Both the position numbers and the translations under genes were made by a program. A stretch of 64,000 bases of DNA from Photobacterium sp. TY1-4 (GTDB lineage Bacteria > Pseudomonadota > Gammaproteobacteria > Enterobacterales > Vibrionaceae), in assembly GCF_025398175.1 (NCBI RefSeq), contig NZ_CP099735.1, positions 1,872,399 through 1,936,398 of the forward strand, written 5' to 3'. This document shows, piece by piece, positions 35,330 through 43,305 of this stretch (within the stretch, counting starts at the first letter, position 1; each line of letters starts with the position of its first letter). Under the pieces are notes generated by a model that did no database searches, was not told where the DNA came from, and was given only the letters and a program-made list of their open reading frames with translations.

Positions 35330-35911
35330 ATGAACCGACGAAATTTTCTGGTGTGCTGGTCGCTGGCTATGTGGCCGGCAGTTTGGCTGCCTTCAGCCTG
35401 GGGCAGAGGCGCGCTGGCCCGGACGCCGTCGCAGACCGAAGGGCCGTTTTATCCGGTGGTGGCGATCCCGTTTCGGGAATCTCTGATCGGGGATCAGGCG
35501 GTGGTGAACGGTACCCCAATGTGGCTCAGCGGCCGGGTGCTGGATATGAGTGGCCATCCAATGACCGATTGCCGGGTCGAGATCTGGCAGTGTGACGGCG
35601 CCGGGATCTATCATCATCCCCGTCAATCCGGCCATGATCAGGTCGATCGTCATTTTGCCGGTTTTGGTGCGGCGCTGACCGACAGTCAGGGCCATTATCG
35701 CTTTCATACCCTGTATCCGGTGCCTTATACCGGGCGGCCGCCGCACATTCACGTTAAGATCTGGCAGGGTGGACGTGAGTTGCTGACCACCCAGCTCTAT
35801 TTGCAGGGCCAGACCGGCAACGAGTGGTGGGCCCGCAATCGCGAGGCACTGCAAATCGATCCGTTGCCGCACTCCGACGGATTGGCCGCGAATTATGACT
35901 TTGTGGTGTAG
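35330..35911 (+). CDS. Tat-exported intradiol ring-cleavage dioxygenase-like protein
   Basis: A 193-residue protein of the protocatechuate 3,4-dioxygenase beta-sandwich fold. The N terminus carries a twin-arginine signal (NRRNFL, then a hydrophobic stretch ending WG), so it is probably exported folded with its iron. The four non-heme Fe(III) ligands fit as Tyr in GAGIYHHP, Tyr in GHYRFHTLYP and two His in RPPHIHVKIW. SQTEGPFYPV is the family N-terminal motif. Its substrate is unknown; exported members of this family are poorly characterised. I chose the ATG at 35330 because GGAGGGGG precedes it. A terminator follows directly. Confidence 0.85.
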   Translation: MNRRNFLVCWSLAMWPAVWLPSAWGRGALARTPSQTEGPFYPVVAIPFRESLIGDQAVVNGTPMWLSGRVLDMSGHPMTDCRVEIWQCDGAGIYHHPRQSGHDQVDRHFAGFGAALTDSQGHYRFHTLYPVPYTGRPPHIHVKIWQGGRELLTTQLYLQGQTGNEWWARNREALQIDPLPHSDGLAANYDFVV

Positions 35912-35930
35912 TGGCTGGTTTTGAAAATAG

Positions 35931-35956
35931 AAACCGGCGCCTGCGCGCCGGTTTTT
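35931..35956. terminator. Terminator between convergent dioxygenase and decarboxylase genes
   Basis: AAACCGGCGC and GCGCCGGTTT form a perfect 10-bp stem with a CTGC loop and T residues on the plus strand; the minus strand has a poorer T run. It lies 20 bases past the dioxygenase stop and 14 bases past the stop of the convergent decarboxylase gene, so it probably serves both. Confidence 0.85.
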
Positions 35957-35969
35957 GGGAAGGGGTCGG

Positions 35970-37988
35970 TTAGTCCTCTAATTTCCAGCGGACATTGCTG
36001 GGCAGGTCTTTACATACATTGCGGACCGCCACCAGGGTGAAGGTGGATTTCCCTGCGGTTGGTGTTGTACCGGCAAAGTCACAACAGCCGCTTCCGGTCC
36101 CGGTTGCGCAGGGGCCGCTAGGGATCGCCGGGTCCGGATAATCTTCCTCCCGCAGTTTTTCCAGCACCGCGGTCAGCTCCGCGTTGGTGGTCACTTCATA
36201 GCCGACGCCGCCGAAGCCTTCGGCTAGTTTCACCCAATCCCAGAGCGCCGTTTGCGGTACCTGGGTTAAGGCTTCGAACTGCGGGGCATCCGGCGTATCC
36301 GCAAAGGCCTGTGCATTGACCAGGAACTGCTCAATGGCAAATACCCCGTTGGCCATGACAAAAATGACGTTGTTCAATCCCAGCTGGGCAATGGTGCCCA
36401 GGGTATTGATACTCTCTGAGATAGCGCCGTCCCCGGAAATGCTCACGACGCGGCGGTTGATCCCCTGATCGTCCAGTGCCAACTTCGCACCATAGCTGGC
36501 TGCCGGTGAATAGCCAATCGCCCCCCAGGACAGTTGCGCGATATAACCATTCTGCGGCACTTTGAGATTGTTCAGGGCGTAGAAGCTCAATCCGGTATCG
36601 GCCAAAATGAGTGGGGTTTCTGCTGCGCCAAAGGTTTGAAGATAATTATTGGAGAGCAGGGATTTAAAACTATCCCAGGTGATTTGGTCGTCACCGGAAA
36701 AATCCGTTGCCGGGGGAATTTCCCATGGCGTTCCTTCGCTCAACCCGGCGAACGGTGCGTTAGGAAGCGCTGCGGTCTGGGCTTTGCTGATCAGGGCATC
36801 GAGCAGTGGCGCCAGCTCAATGTTTCCCCAGTATATCTCGTTGTCTTCGGCCCGGGAGCAGACACTGTTGATTTTTACGGCTCCCATCCGTGCTTCGATC
36901 TGACCGTCGATGGGTAAGCCGTCTTCACTGCCCGGGCTGTAATCTGCCGCCGCGACACCGGTGAAGTTGAAGTCGGTTTCCAGGACCCCCAGCGACAAGA
37001 GGACATCCGAGCGCTTGATCAGATCCTGCACATTCTGTTGGGAATTCTTTCCGTTGTAGACGCCGCAGAACCACGGCCCGGCGTCGACTTCACTGAGCAG
37101 TCCTTTGCCGAGCAGGCTGGTGACATAGGGTGCCTGAAGTGCGTTGAATAAGGTTTCGAATTTATCCTGCAGATTTTGCCGGGCCAGCTCGACGCCACCC
37201 ATCAACACCAGATTGTGCGCGCCTTGCAGCACTTCCCAGATATAGCTGACGGCATCATCCAAGGCTTGCTGATCCTGGGGGATCGGGGAGCGGATCAGCA
37301 GCGGACGCTCGCTGACCGGCTGGACCGACATATTTTCCAGGGTATTGGCAATTTCGATATAGACGGGTTTACTTTCCGTGATGCAGGCGGTTAAAGCGGA
37401 ATCAATAAGATCTGGCGCATAAGCCGGGTTATCGATACGCACCGCTGATTGGGTGAGCTGCTGGAAAATTCGTAAATCAGTCTGTGAGCCGTCAAACATA
37501 TGGTGCCACAGGATCCCTTGATCTCGCTGTGAGTTAAACTGGGCGTTGGACGGGCTGCCGTTGATCAAGACCAGCGGTACTTGCTCAACATGCGCCCCGG
37601 CAAACGCCTGGGCGGCATTGAGCGCGCCGACGCCATAGGTAAAGGCGACGCAGCCGACGGTGTTGCCGTTGGCGGCGCGGCCATATCCGTCCGCTGCGTA
37701 GGTTGCCAGCATTTCGTTGTTGGGATGAACCCGGATTAAACCGGCATTGATCTCCGGCTCATCCAGGGTGGCAACCCATTCGGCAATATAATCGCCGGGG
37801 ATCGCCATCACACGTTTCACCCCGATTTCTGCGAGACGTTTATTGAGGTAGCTGGCTAATGTTTCTTCACTGGCAAGCCCAGTGACTGCAGCGCGAACCC
37901 CTTTGATGGGCTGATTGTTTACCACTTGCTTGGGGGAGCGAAAATGCCGCTGATATTGCCCCGGTGACAACAAATTGGCTTTGACCAT
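35970..37988 (-). CDS. ThDP-dependent 2-oxo-acid decarboxylase-like enzyme (pyruvate/indolepyruvate decarboxylase type)
   Basis: A 672-residue enzyme of the pyruvate-decarboxylase group, which converts 2-oxo acids to aldehydes and CO2. The catalytic Glu92 is in PNNEMLATYAADGYGR, the paired His162-His163 in GILWHHMFDG, and the ThDP/magnesium motif runs from Gly-Asp-Gly at 519-521 to Asn547 in MANGVFAIEQ. It is 100 residues longer than usual: an N-terminal extension of 40 residues and a Cys-rich insert near the C terminus (GPCATGTGSGCCDFAG, 626-640). AAGGAG lies 8 bases before the ATG. It follows the lipoxygenase gene by 31 bases as the last gene of the operon. Natural substrate unknown. Confidence 0.8.
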   Translation of the reverse strand: MVKANLLSPGQYQRHFRSPKQVVNNQPIKGVRAAVTGLASEETLASYLNKRLAEIGVKRVMAIPGDYIAEWVATLDEPEINAGLIRVHPNNEMLATYAADGYGRAANGNTVGCVAFTYGVGALNAAQAFAGAHVEQVPLVLINGSPSNAQFNSQRDQGILWHHMFDGSQTDLRIFQQLTQSAVRIDNPAYAPDLIDSALTACITESKPVYIEIANTLENMSVQPVSERPLLIRSPIPQDQQALDDAVSYIWEVLQGAHNLVLMGGVELARQNLQDKFETLFNALQAPYVTSLLGKGLLSEVDAGPWFCGVYNGKNSQQNVQDLIKRSDVLLSLGVLETDFNFTGVAAADYSPGSEDGLPIDGQIEARMGAVKINSVCSRAEDNEIYWGNIELAPLLDALISKAQTAALPNAPFAGLSEGTPWEIPPATDFSGDDQITWDSFKSLLSNNYLQTFGAAETPLILADTGLSFYALNNLKVPQNGYIAQLSWGAIGYSPAASYGAKLALDDQGINRRVVSISGDGAISESINTLGTIAQLGLNNVIFVMANGVFAIEQFLVNAQAFADTPDAPQFEALTQVPQTALWDWVKLAEGFGGVGYEVTTNAELTAVLEKLREEDYPDPAIPSGPCATGTGSGCCDFAGTTPTAGKSTFTLVAVRNVCKDLPSNVRWKLED

Positions 37989-38019
37989 GGTGTTTCTCCT
38001 TCAAAATAGTCTGTGTCCG

Positions 38020-40005
38020 TTAGATTTGAATGGTGTTCATGGTTGGGGCGTTCACATCGGCATCCTCGGGCAGCGTCACGCTCAGGAACGGGTAACTGAC
38101 ACTGTTGGGGACGGTTTCCGCATTTGGATGCGCAGCCTGATAGTCGCTGATCCGTGTTTGCTGATTGGCTTTGATTTGGGCATCGACCGAGTTGTTGCCG
38201 TCCCATAATGCCTGGTGGAAGCGGGTGACGGCGGCATATTGTTCGCTGTTGGCCGGATAAGGGTAAATCTTCAGCAGCGAGTTGACATCTTGGGTGCCGG
38301 CGACAACATCCACGACCTCGGCGGTACCGTTCATGACAAAGTTAATCTGGTTCATGACCGGCCAGGCGACTTGCGGTTCGGTGCCGGTATCATGGGACAA
38401 AAATTGTGGGTCGGCCAGAGCTGACAACAGCTCATGATCGCTCACAGAGCCTCCGCTTGGCGGCGGTGTCTGCATCGCAAATGGTCCGTTAGGAATAAAG
38501 CCGTAACCGGCAAACATGGTATCGTTGACCGCGGTGTGCTGGGTTGTGGTCAGGAAAAACAGGTTGGTCATGGCTTGTTTGGTATAAGCCTTGGTGGCCT
38601 GCCAGGTAAAGCGGCTGTAACCATCGTGATTGAAGGCGCTTTGCGCCAGCGTCATCCAGGCGTTCAGTGCCTTGTCATTGGCAACGGCCTGATCATCAGG
38701 GTAGGTGGCATCCACAATGTCACTGACAAACTGTCTGATCGCCTGCCACCAGATCTGCCCGTCATCCCGGTAGGGGAAATGGCCCGGGAAGCGGGTGGTG
38801 TCCATACCTCGGGCTGCCAGGTTTTGATCAAACGCCTGGGCGTCGAACTGATAGTCCTGATACAGATCGTTGATGAGCTGGAAGATCCCGATGCGTCCGG
38901 TAGGCAGGAACTGATCACAGAAGCTGTGTGGCTGGTATAAGCCTGGCTGACTGCCTGATTGCATTGGGTAATCCGGATTATAGATAGCAACATTGATGTT
39001 ATAGATCTTCTTCAGGTGCGGCAGCATCAGCACCGCCATCGGGTGATCGGACGGCAGGGTGCCTTCCTGCTCCAGCTGCAAGGCTGCGGTGGCAAAAATC
39101 ATGTCGATGCTGTGGGTGTTGTACAGGTGGCTGCCGCTGAACCACCACTGGGCATCGGCGCTGGCAGTCCATAGTTTGGCCAGCAACCAGGCATTCTCAC
39201 CGTCCTGGCTGGTGAAAATGTATCCCTGATTGGTGGCATCAATTTGGATCGCAGCCGGCAGCATCGGGCTGTCACTGCCTGGCGGCTCGGCGATGAAAAA
39301 AGCGACCGGCACGCTGAAGACAAAACCGTCTGGCATGAAATCAGGCGTGTGGCGTTCCTGCACCAGGCCGTTTTGCTCAATGCTGGCCAACGCCGGACGG
39401 TAGTCGCACACGAACAGTCGATGGCTGTCATGGGCCTGTTGTAGCCGTTGCAGCAAGCCTGCACTGTCGGCAGCACCGTGACTTTGGTTGATAAAGTCCG
39501 CTAAATCCTGATTGCTGCCATTGTAGGCCTGGATCACGTTGGGATTGGCGCTGCCCAGCCGCTGGCGGGCAAATTCGGCATCATCGTGGATCCAGTTGTC
39601 GGTCAGGGTCTGGATCTGCTGCGGGGAGAAGACCGTATTGTCCCAAATTCCTTTGGTAAAGCGTTGGTGCAGTTGCTCGATTGCAGAGCCTGAATACTGC
39701 TGCGCCGGAACGTTGGTCTGAATGTACTGGTTGGCTTTTGCCACCTGCGCTGCCCGGGCTTCATTGAGTGCATTGTCTTGTGTTGTGCTTTGCCAGCTGC
39801 CCGGCACGGCATTGAAGGTATTGAACCATGGCGTGGTGATGCCTGTGAATACCCCGGCCTGAGGGTATTGCTCGGTGGTATAGGTTCGGGCGGATTCGCT
39901 GTATACGAACTGATACTGAATACTGTCTGAGTGTGATTCGTCCTGGACAACCCGGTTACTCAAGACAGACTGAAATTGCTGGATGGCGGTTTTTGGCTGA
40001 TTCAT
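38020..40005 (-). CDS. Lipoxygenase
   Basis: A 661-residue non-heme-iron lipoxygenase, which peroxidises polyunsaturated fatty acids. All ligands of the plant/animal type are visible: His293 and His298 in FSGSHLYNTHSIDMIFATA, His490 and Asn494 in TTTQHTAVNDTMFAGYGF, and the C-terminal Ile661 (the protein ends NTIQI). Spacings (5, 192, 4) match soybean enzyme spacing. LLAKLWT and PSDHPMAVLMLPHLKKIYNI are further family blocks. I see no signal peptide and no PLAT domain. The ATG at 40005 is preferred (AAAGGA upstream); a longer in-frame extension is low-quality sequence. Middle gene of the oxidase-lipoxygenase-decarboxylase operon. Confidence 0.93.
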   Translation of the reverse strand: MNQPKTAIQQFQSVLSNRVVQDESHSDSIQYQFVYSESARTYTTEQYPQAGVFTGITTPWFNTFNAVPGSWQSTTQDNALNEARAAQVAKANQYIQTNVPAQQYSGSAIEQLHQRFTKGIWDNTVFSPQQIQTLTDNWIHDDAEFARQRLGSANPNVIQAYNGSNQDLADFINQSHGAADSAGLLQRLQQAHDSHRLFVCDYRPALASIEQNGLVQERHTPDFMPDGFVFSVPVAFFIAEPPGSDSPMLPAAIQIDATNQGYIFTSQDGENAWLLAKLWTASADAQWWFSGSHLYNTHSIDMIFATAALQLEQEGTLPSDHPMAVLMLPHLKKIYNINVAIYNPDYPMQSGSQPGLYQPHSFCDQFLPTGRIGIFQLINDLYQDYQFDAQAFDQNLAARGMDTTRFPGHFPYRDDGQIWWQAIRQFVSDIVDATYPDDQAVANDKALNAWMTLAQSAFNHDGYSRFTWQATKAYTKQAMTNLFFLTTTQHTAVNDTMFAGYGFIPNGPFAMQTPPPSGGSVSDHELLSALADPQFLSHDTGTEPQVAWPVMNQINFVMNGTAEVVDVVAGTQDVNSLLKIYPYPANSEQYAAVTRFHQALWDGNNSVDAQIKANQQTRISDYQAAHPNAETVPNSVSYPFLSVTLPEDADVNAPTMNTIQI

Positions 40006-40067
40006 TGCTCTATCCTTTGCTGAATGTGAATGTCGCCCGGCCTGTGGCCGGGCGTTACTGTCGGGGC

Positions 40068-41858
40068 TTAGTTGTTCTGAAGATTTTGTTGGATTTCCAG
40101 TAGGGTGGAGTGGCTGTGGCGGTTGAAGTGCGGGATCATCGTCGGCAGAATGTCCCCGCCGCCGAGTGCACTGAACAGGGTCTCCAGGTTTGCCTGGGTA
40201 TCCAGCCCCTCCTGGATCAGGATTTCCCACACTGTCCGGAAGGCTGCGTTGTAGGAGCCAGCAATCCAGTAGTGCACCATGTCCAGGTGTTCTCCGGCAA
40301 AGTTGAACCGTCCTTCCGGCTCACGGGCAGCGACAAAGAGTTTCTCGAATTGCCCGGCCGCAAAAAATTCAAAGCCACCCCCAGCGAGTTCCTGACGGTT
40401 CCAGACCACGGCGGTCCCGTGCCCTAAGTATTCCTGCCGGGCAATGTCACCATGTAAATGCACCACATCCCTTAAGGTGGCCTCAAGGGCTTCTGCCTCG
40501 CTCAGGTGCGAAAATTTGTCGGCGTCGTTCTGCCACGAGTAGCTGGATAACAGATAGGCCGGGCCGGATTCGCCAATCCCAAAAGAGGGATAAACAATAC
40601 TGCGAGAGGCGAGATCGGTATTACTCTGGCCGCCTTCCATCCCTTGGCTGTAGGGGCCCTGCTGCTCCCAGAAACGGGTACGGAATCCCAGGGCAACTTT
40701 AACGGCATTGGTCATTTTCAGACTGCGGATCGCCTGGTATTTACCGGCAGACCAGGATGCCGGTGTGTCGACAAACCGCAGTTGGCTGAAGGGCAGGGTC
40801 ACGATGACTCGATCAAAGGCGGCGCTTTCGGTCAGGGTGCCGTCGCCGGTATTGTACTCAATGTAGGCTTGGTCGCTCTCTTCGCGCAATGTGGTGACCC
40901 GAGTACCGGTTTTAAATTGTGAACCCGGGATCCGGTTGGCCATTTCGGCGGCGATCCGGGACGTCCCCCCCTCCATAGCAGACCATTCCGGGCTTTCATC
41001 AAAAGAATAGGTGTCGAGGACCAACTCAATAAACGACAGATCATAGATGCCTGTATACGCATTGACGGTTTCCATATAGTCGACGATTTCGACCGGGTAG
41101 GGCTGGACACCATCCCCGACGTCTTGCAGGTAACCGCGTGCGGAGTAGCGGTTATATTTCAGGATTTCTGCCCAGGCGACCTCGATATTTTCGTTTTCAA
41201 ACAAAGCCACAAAAGGTTCCAGGGCGAGATCGAGCAAGACTGAGGCACTTTTGAGTTTGCCGTCGGCATCTTTGAAGTACGCATATTCCGGTCCCTCGAA
41301 AAAGGGATCAAACCCGAGCAGACTGTTATCGGCCTCGGCCTGGGTGCGGGTGACCGGCGGCATGCCATTAAAACACAGTAAATTCCCCGTGTCGGGCGTT
41401 GCTTCATTGCTGTCGAAGAGAATATAGGGGATCCGTGGAATTTCTCGGGCGTTTTCAACCTCAGAGACAGTGGTATTGAGGTAATCCCAGAAGTTGAATA
41501 GCCGGCTTTGCAGCTCATTGTGGGGAAAACGCATCGCACCCAGTTCGGCGTACTGATGCGGCTCATTGTTGAAATAGTGGGTGTAAACCCGTCCGCCGAT
41601 GCGCTCGCCAGAAGCTTCGAAGATCTGGCTGTGGATACCTAGTTTTGCCAGTAGCATTGAGGCATACATCCCCGCCATACCGCCACCGACAATGCCGACT
41701 GAAAGTGCGTCATTGCTCTGGTTGCTTTGTGGGGTACAGGCGACTGGGCTTGCCAGGGTTTGTTGCTGCCGGTACATATGATTTTGATAGCATTGATGGA
41801 GTGCCTGGCGAAATTGAACGAGGCGTTGCTGACGTTGCTGTCGGGATAAGGCGATCAT
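40068..41858 (-). CDS. FAD-dependent L-amino-acid oxidase-like flavoenzyme (amine oxidase superfamily)
   Basis: A 596-residue flavoprotein. The FAD motif is VGIVGGGMAGMYASMLL (residues 54-70) with Glu81 for the ribose, followed by GERIGGRVYTH. The segment QYAELGAMRFP (103-112) matches the L-amino-acid oxidase motif whose arginine, here Arg110, binds the substrate carboxylate. The C-terminal FAD loop is FNFAGEHLDMVHYWIAGSY. It would oxidise an amino acid to the 2-oxo acid, ammonia and H2O2. No signal peptide is evident. AAAGGAC lies 7 bases before the ATG. First gene of the operon; the lipoxygenase follows after 62 bases. Monoamine oxidase or fatty-acid isomerase activity are less likely alternatives. 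Confidence 0.82.
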   Translation of the reverse strand: MIALSRQQRQQRLVQFRQALHQCYQNHMYRQQQTLASPVACTPQSNQSNDALSVGIVGGGMAGMYASMLLAKLGIHSQIFEASGERIGGRVYTHYFNNEPHQYAELGAMRFPHNELQSRLFNFWDYLNTTVSEVENAREIPRIPYILFDSNEATPDTGNLLCFNGMPPVTRTQAEADNSLLGFDPFFEGPEYAYFKDADGKLKSASVLLDLALEPFVALFENENIEVAWAEILKYNRYSARGYLQDVGDGVQPYPVEIVDYMETVNAYTGIYDLSFIELVLDTYSFDESPEWSAMEGGTSRIAAEMANRIPGSQFKTGTRVTTLREESDQAYIEYNTGDGTLTESAAFDRVIVTLPFSQLRFVDTPASWSAGKYQAIRSLKMTNAVKVALGFRTRFWEQQGPYSQGMEGGQSNTDLASRSIVYPSFGIGESGPAYLLSSYSWQNDADKFSHLSEAEALEATLRDVVHLHGDIARQEYLGHGTAVVWNRQELAGGGFEFFAAGQFEKLFVAAREPEGRFNFAGEHLDMVHYWIAGSYNAAFRTVWEILIQEGLDTQANLETLFSALGGGDILPTMIPHFNRHSHSTLLEIQQNLQNN

Positions 41859-42346
41859 GAGTTGCGTCCTTTTGTTTTTGGTATGCGATTCAATGCATAA
41901 TGCTAGTACACCTCACCTTATTCAGAGTGTGGATATTGAGCTGTTTTTTATGAAATAAATTTTCCGTGATCATTTACACATAAATCACTTTATTTTTGTT
42001 AGTTATGTTGGGTCTATTTAATATTGGAAACTACGATTTTAGATCGAGCTTAAATATTTGTTGTCGATGCTTTGTTTATTTTTAACTTTATTTTTTGTGT
42101 TTTGTTTTCACCAGGTTAAGTAGTTTTATTTCAATGGCTTACGTTCTTTCTTGGTGTCTTATCTATTCTGATCTTTCAAGAGGGTTTCGATGTTTTTTAG
42201 AGGGTTTTGTTTATTTTTTAATGTGTTGCGGATTAAATATAATTTTGTCAATCCGACTGAGTCAGTAAGGACCGAAGTTATTGGCGTTTTGATGATGGCC
42301 TTGAACTGTCGGTCGTAAAAATGACGCTATTTAAGCGGGGGAGTGC
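41859..42346. other. AT-rich intergenic region upstream of the lipoxygenase operon
   Basis: These 488 bases lack any supported gene and are conspicuously rich in T and A (runs of TTTATTTTT type from 41940 to 42240) compared with both flanks. The region separates the oxidase start from the 3' end of the GntR gene. It probably holds the operon promoter; the composition suggests binding by nucleoid proteins such as H-NS (inference). No palindrome long enough to name was seen. Confidence 0.5.
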
Positions 42347-43093
42347 TCAGGCCGTATAGTCGGCCGAACTGTCAATTCGGATCATCACCGCATCCGGGCG
42401 CCAGTATTCAAATTCACAGTCCATCAAGGCGCCGTCCTGTTTATAGTTGACCCGGCAGATTTTCAGCACCGATTGGCCTTCGGCCAGGTTCAAGGCTTTG
42501 GCGACATGGCTCGGGGCTGCGGTTGGGATCACATCAAAGCGGGAGCGGTGGGTGTGGTAACCATACTTTTCAGCAAAAAGGCCGGTAAGTGATAGCGTCA
42601 GGTTTTCTTCCAGGATCCCCGGGAACAGGTTGGTCATCAGGCAGTTTTCAACAAACAGCACCGCCCGGCCATCAATGTAGCGCAAGCGCTCAATAATGTG
42701 GATGGGGGTGAGTTGGCGAATATTCAGTGCGGCGGCGTATTCACCGGCGGCCATTTCAGCCCGGGTATTGACCAGCCGGGTTTCGGCAATTCGGTGCTGT
42801 TCACGGATCATCTGATGAAAGTGGCTGCGTGAGAGCGGGTTGTAGCAGATCCGCTGCGGGGAGACGAACCAGCCACGACGCTCCTCCCGATAGATCAGGC
42901 CTTCGGTTTCCAGCGCAACCAGCGCATCCTTAATCGTGATCCGCGTGGTTTCAAATAGCGTGCTCAGCTCGCGCTCGGAAGGTAGCTTTTGTCCGCCGCT
43001 CATCAACCCGGACTGGATTTGCTGACGAATGCTGGTTTTAATTTTGCCGAGTTGGGTCGGGGTTTTGGTTGGTGTTTTGGTTTGAATAGCCAT
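42347..43093 (-). CDS. GntR-family regulator with UTRA domain
   Basis: A 248-residue regulator. The winged HTH covers about residues 15-80 (KLPSERELSTLFETTRITIKD) and the UTRA ligand-binding domain the rest (HIIERLRYIDGRAVLFVENC, then CEFEYWRPDAVMIRID). This HutC/PhnR group senses nutrients. The ATG at 43093 is chosen since the upstream in-frame codons overlap an operator-like site. It is divergent from the importer operon; near-identical palindromes in front of both indicate self-control and control of that operon. Confidence 0.87.
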   Translation of the reverse strand: MAIQTKTPTKTPTQLGKIKTSIRQQIQSGLMSGGQKLPSERELSTLFETTRITIKDALVALETEGLIYREERRGWFVSPQRICYNPLSRSHFHQMIREQHRIAETRLVNTRAEMAAGEYAAALNIRQLTPIHIIERLRYIDGRAVLFVENCLMTNLFPGILEENLTLSLTGLFAEKYGYHTHRSRFDVIPTAAPSHVAKALNLAEGQSVLKICRVNYKQDGALMDCEFEYWRPDAVMIRIDSSADYTA

Positions 43094-43095
43094 CA

Positions 43096-43109
43096 CTGAA
43101 CTAGTCCAG
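43096..43109. promoter_or_regulatory. GntR/UTRA operator-like palindrome at the regulator gene
   Basis: CTGAACTAGTCCAG is a near-palindrome centred on ACTAGT, lying 2 bases upstream of the regulator start. A copy differing by one base lies before the binding-protein gene at 43278. Confidence 0.75.
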
Positions 43110-43277
43110 AAACTGTCGATGTGAAAAATGTACGACATCTATATCACAGAAAAATGACAGTAAAAGTGAGGGCTTTATAAGGGGGTTGAAACATGAATGA
43201 CAAATAAACGCATTAAATTTGTCATATCCCTGCACCGAAATCGTCACACTTCATCCATAGGATAAAAAGTGAACTTA

Positions 43278-43291
43278 CTGACCTAGTCCAG
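43278..43291. promoter_or_regulatory. GntR/UTRA operator-like palindrome at the importer operon
   Basis: CTGACCTAGTCCAG shares 13 of 14 bases with the site at 43096, and the identity continues for three bases (AAA) beyond it. It overlaps the region just upstream of the binding-protein ribosome site, suited to repression. Confidence 0.75.
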
Positions 43292-43305
43292 AAAGGATGG
43301 AGACG

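Noticed and set aside
40006..40230. N-terminal extension of the lipoxygenase by 75 codons
   Set aside because: It overlaps the end of the oxidase gene, is Pro/Gly/Arg/His-rich, and the downstream ATG at 40005 has the ribosome site.
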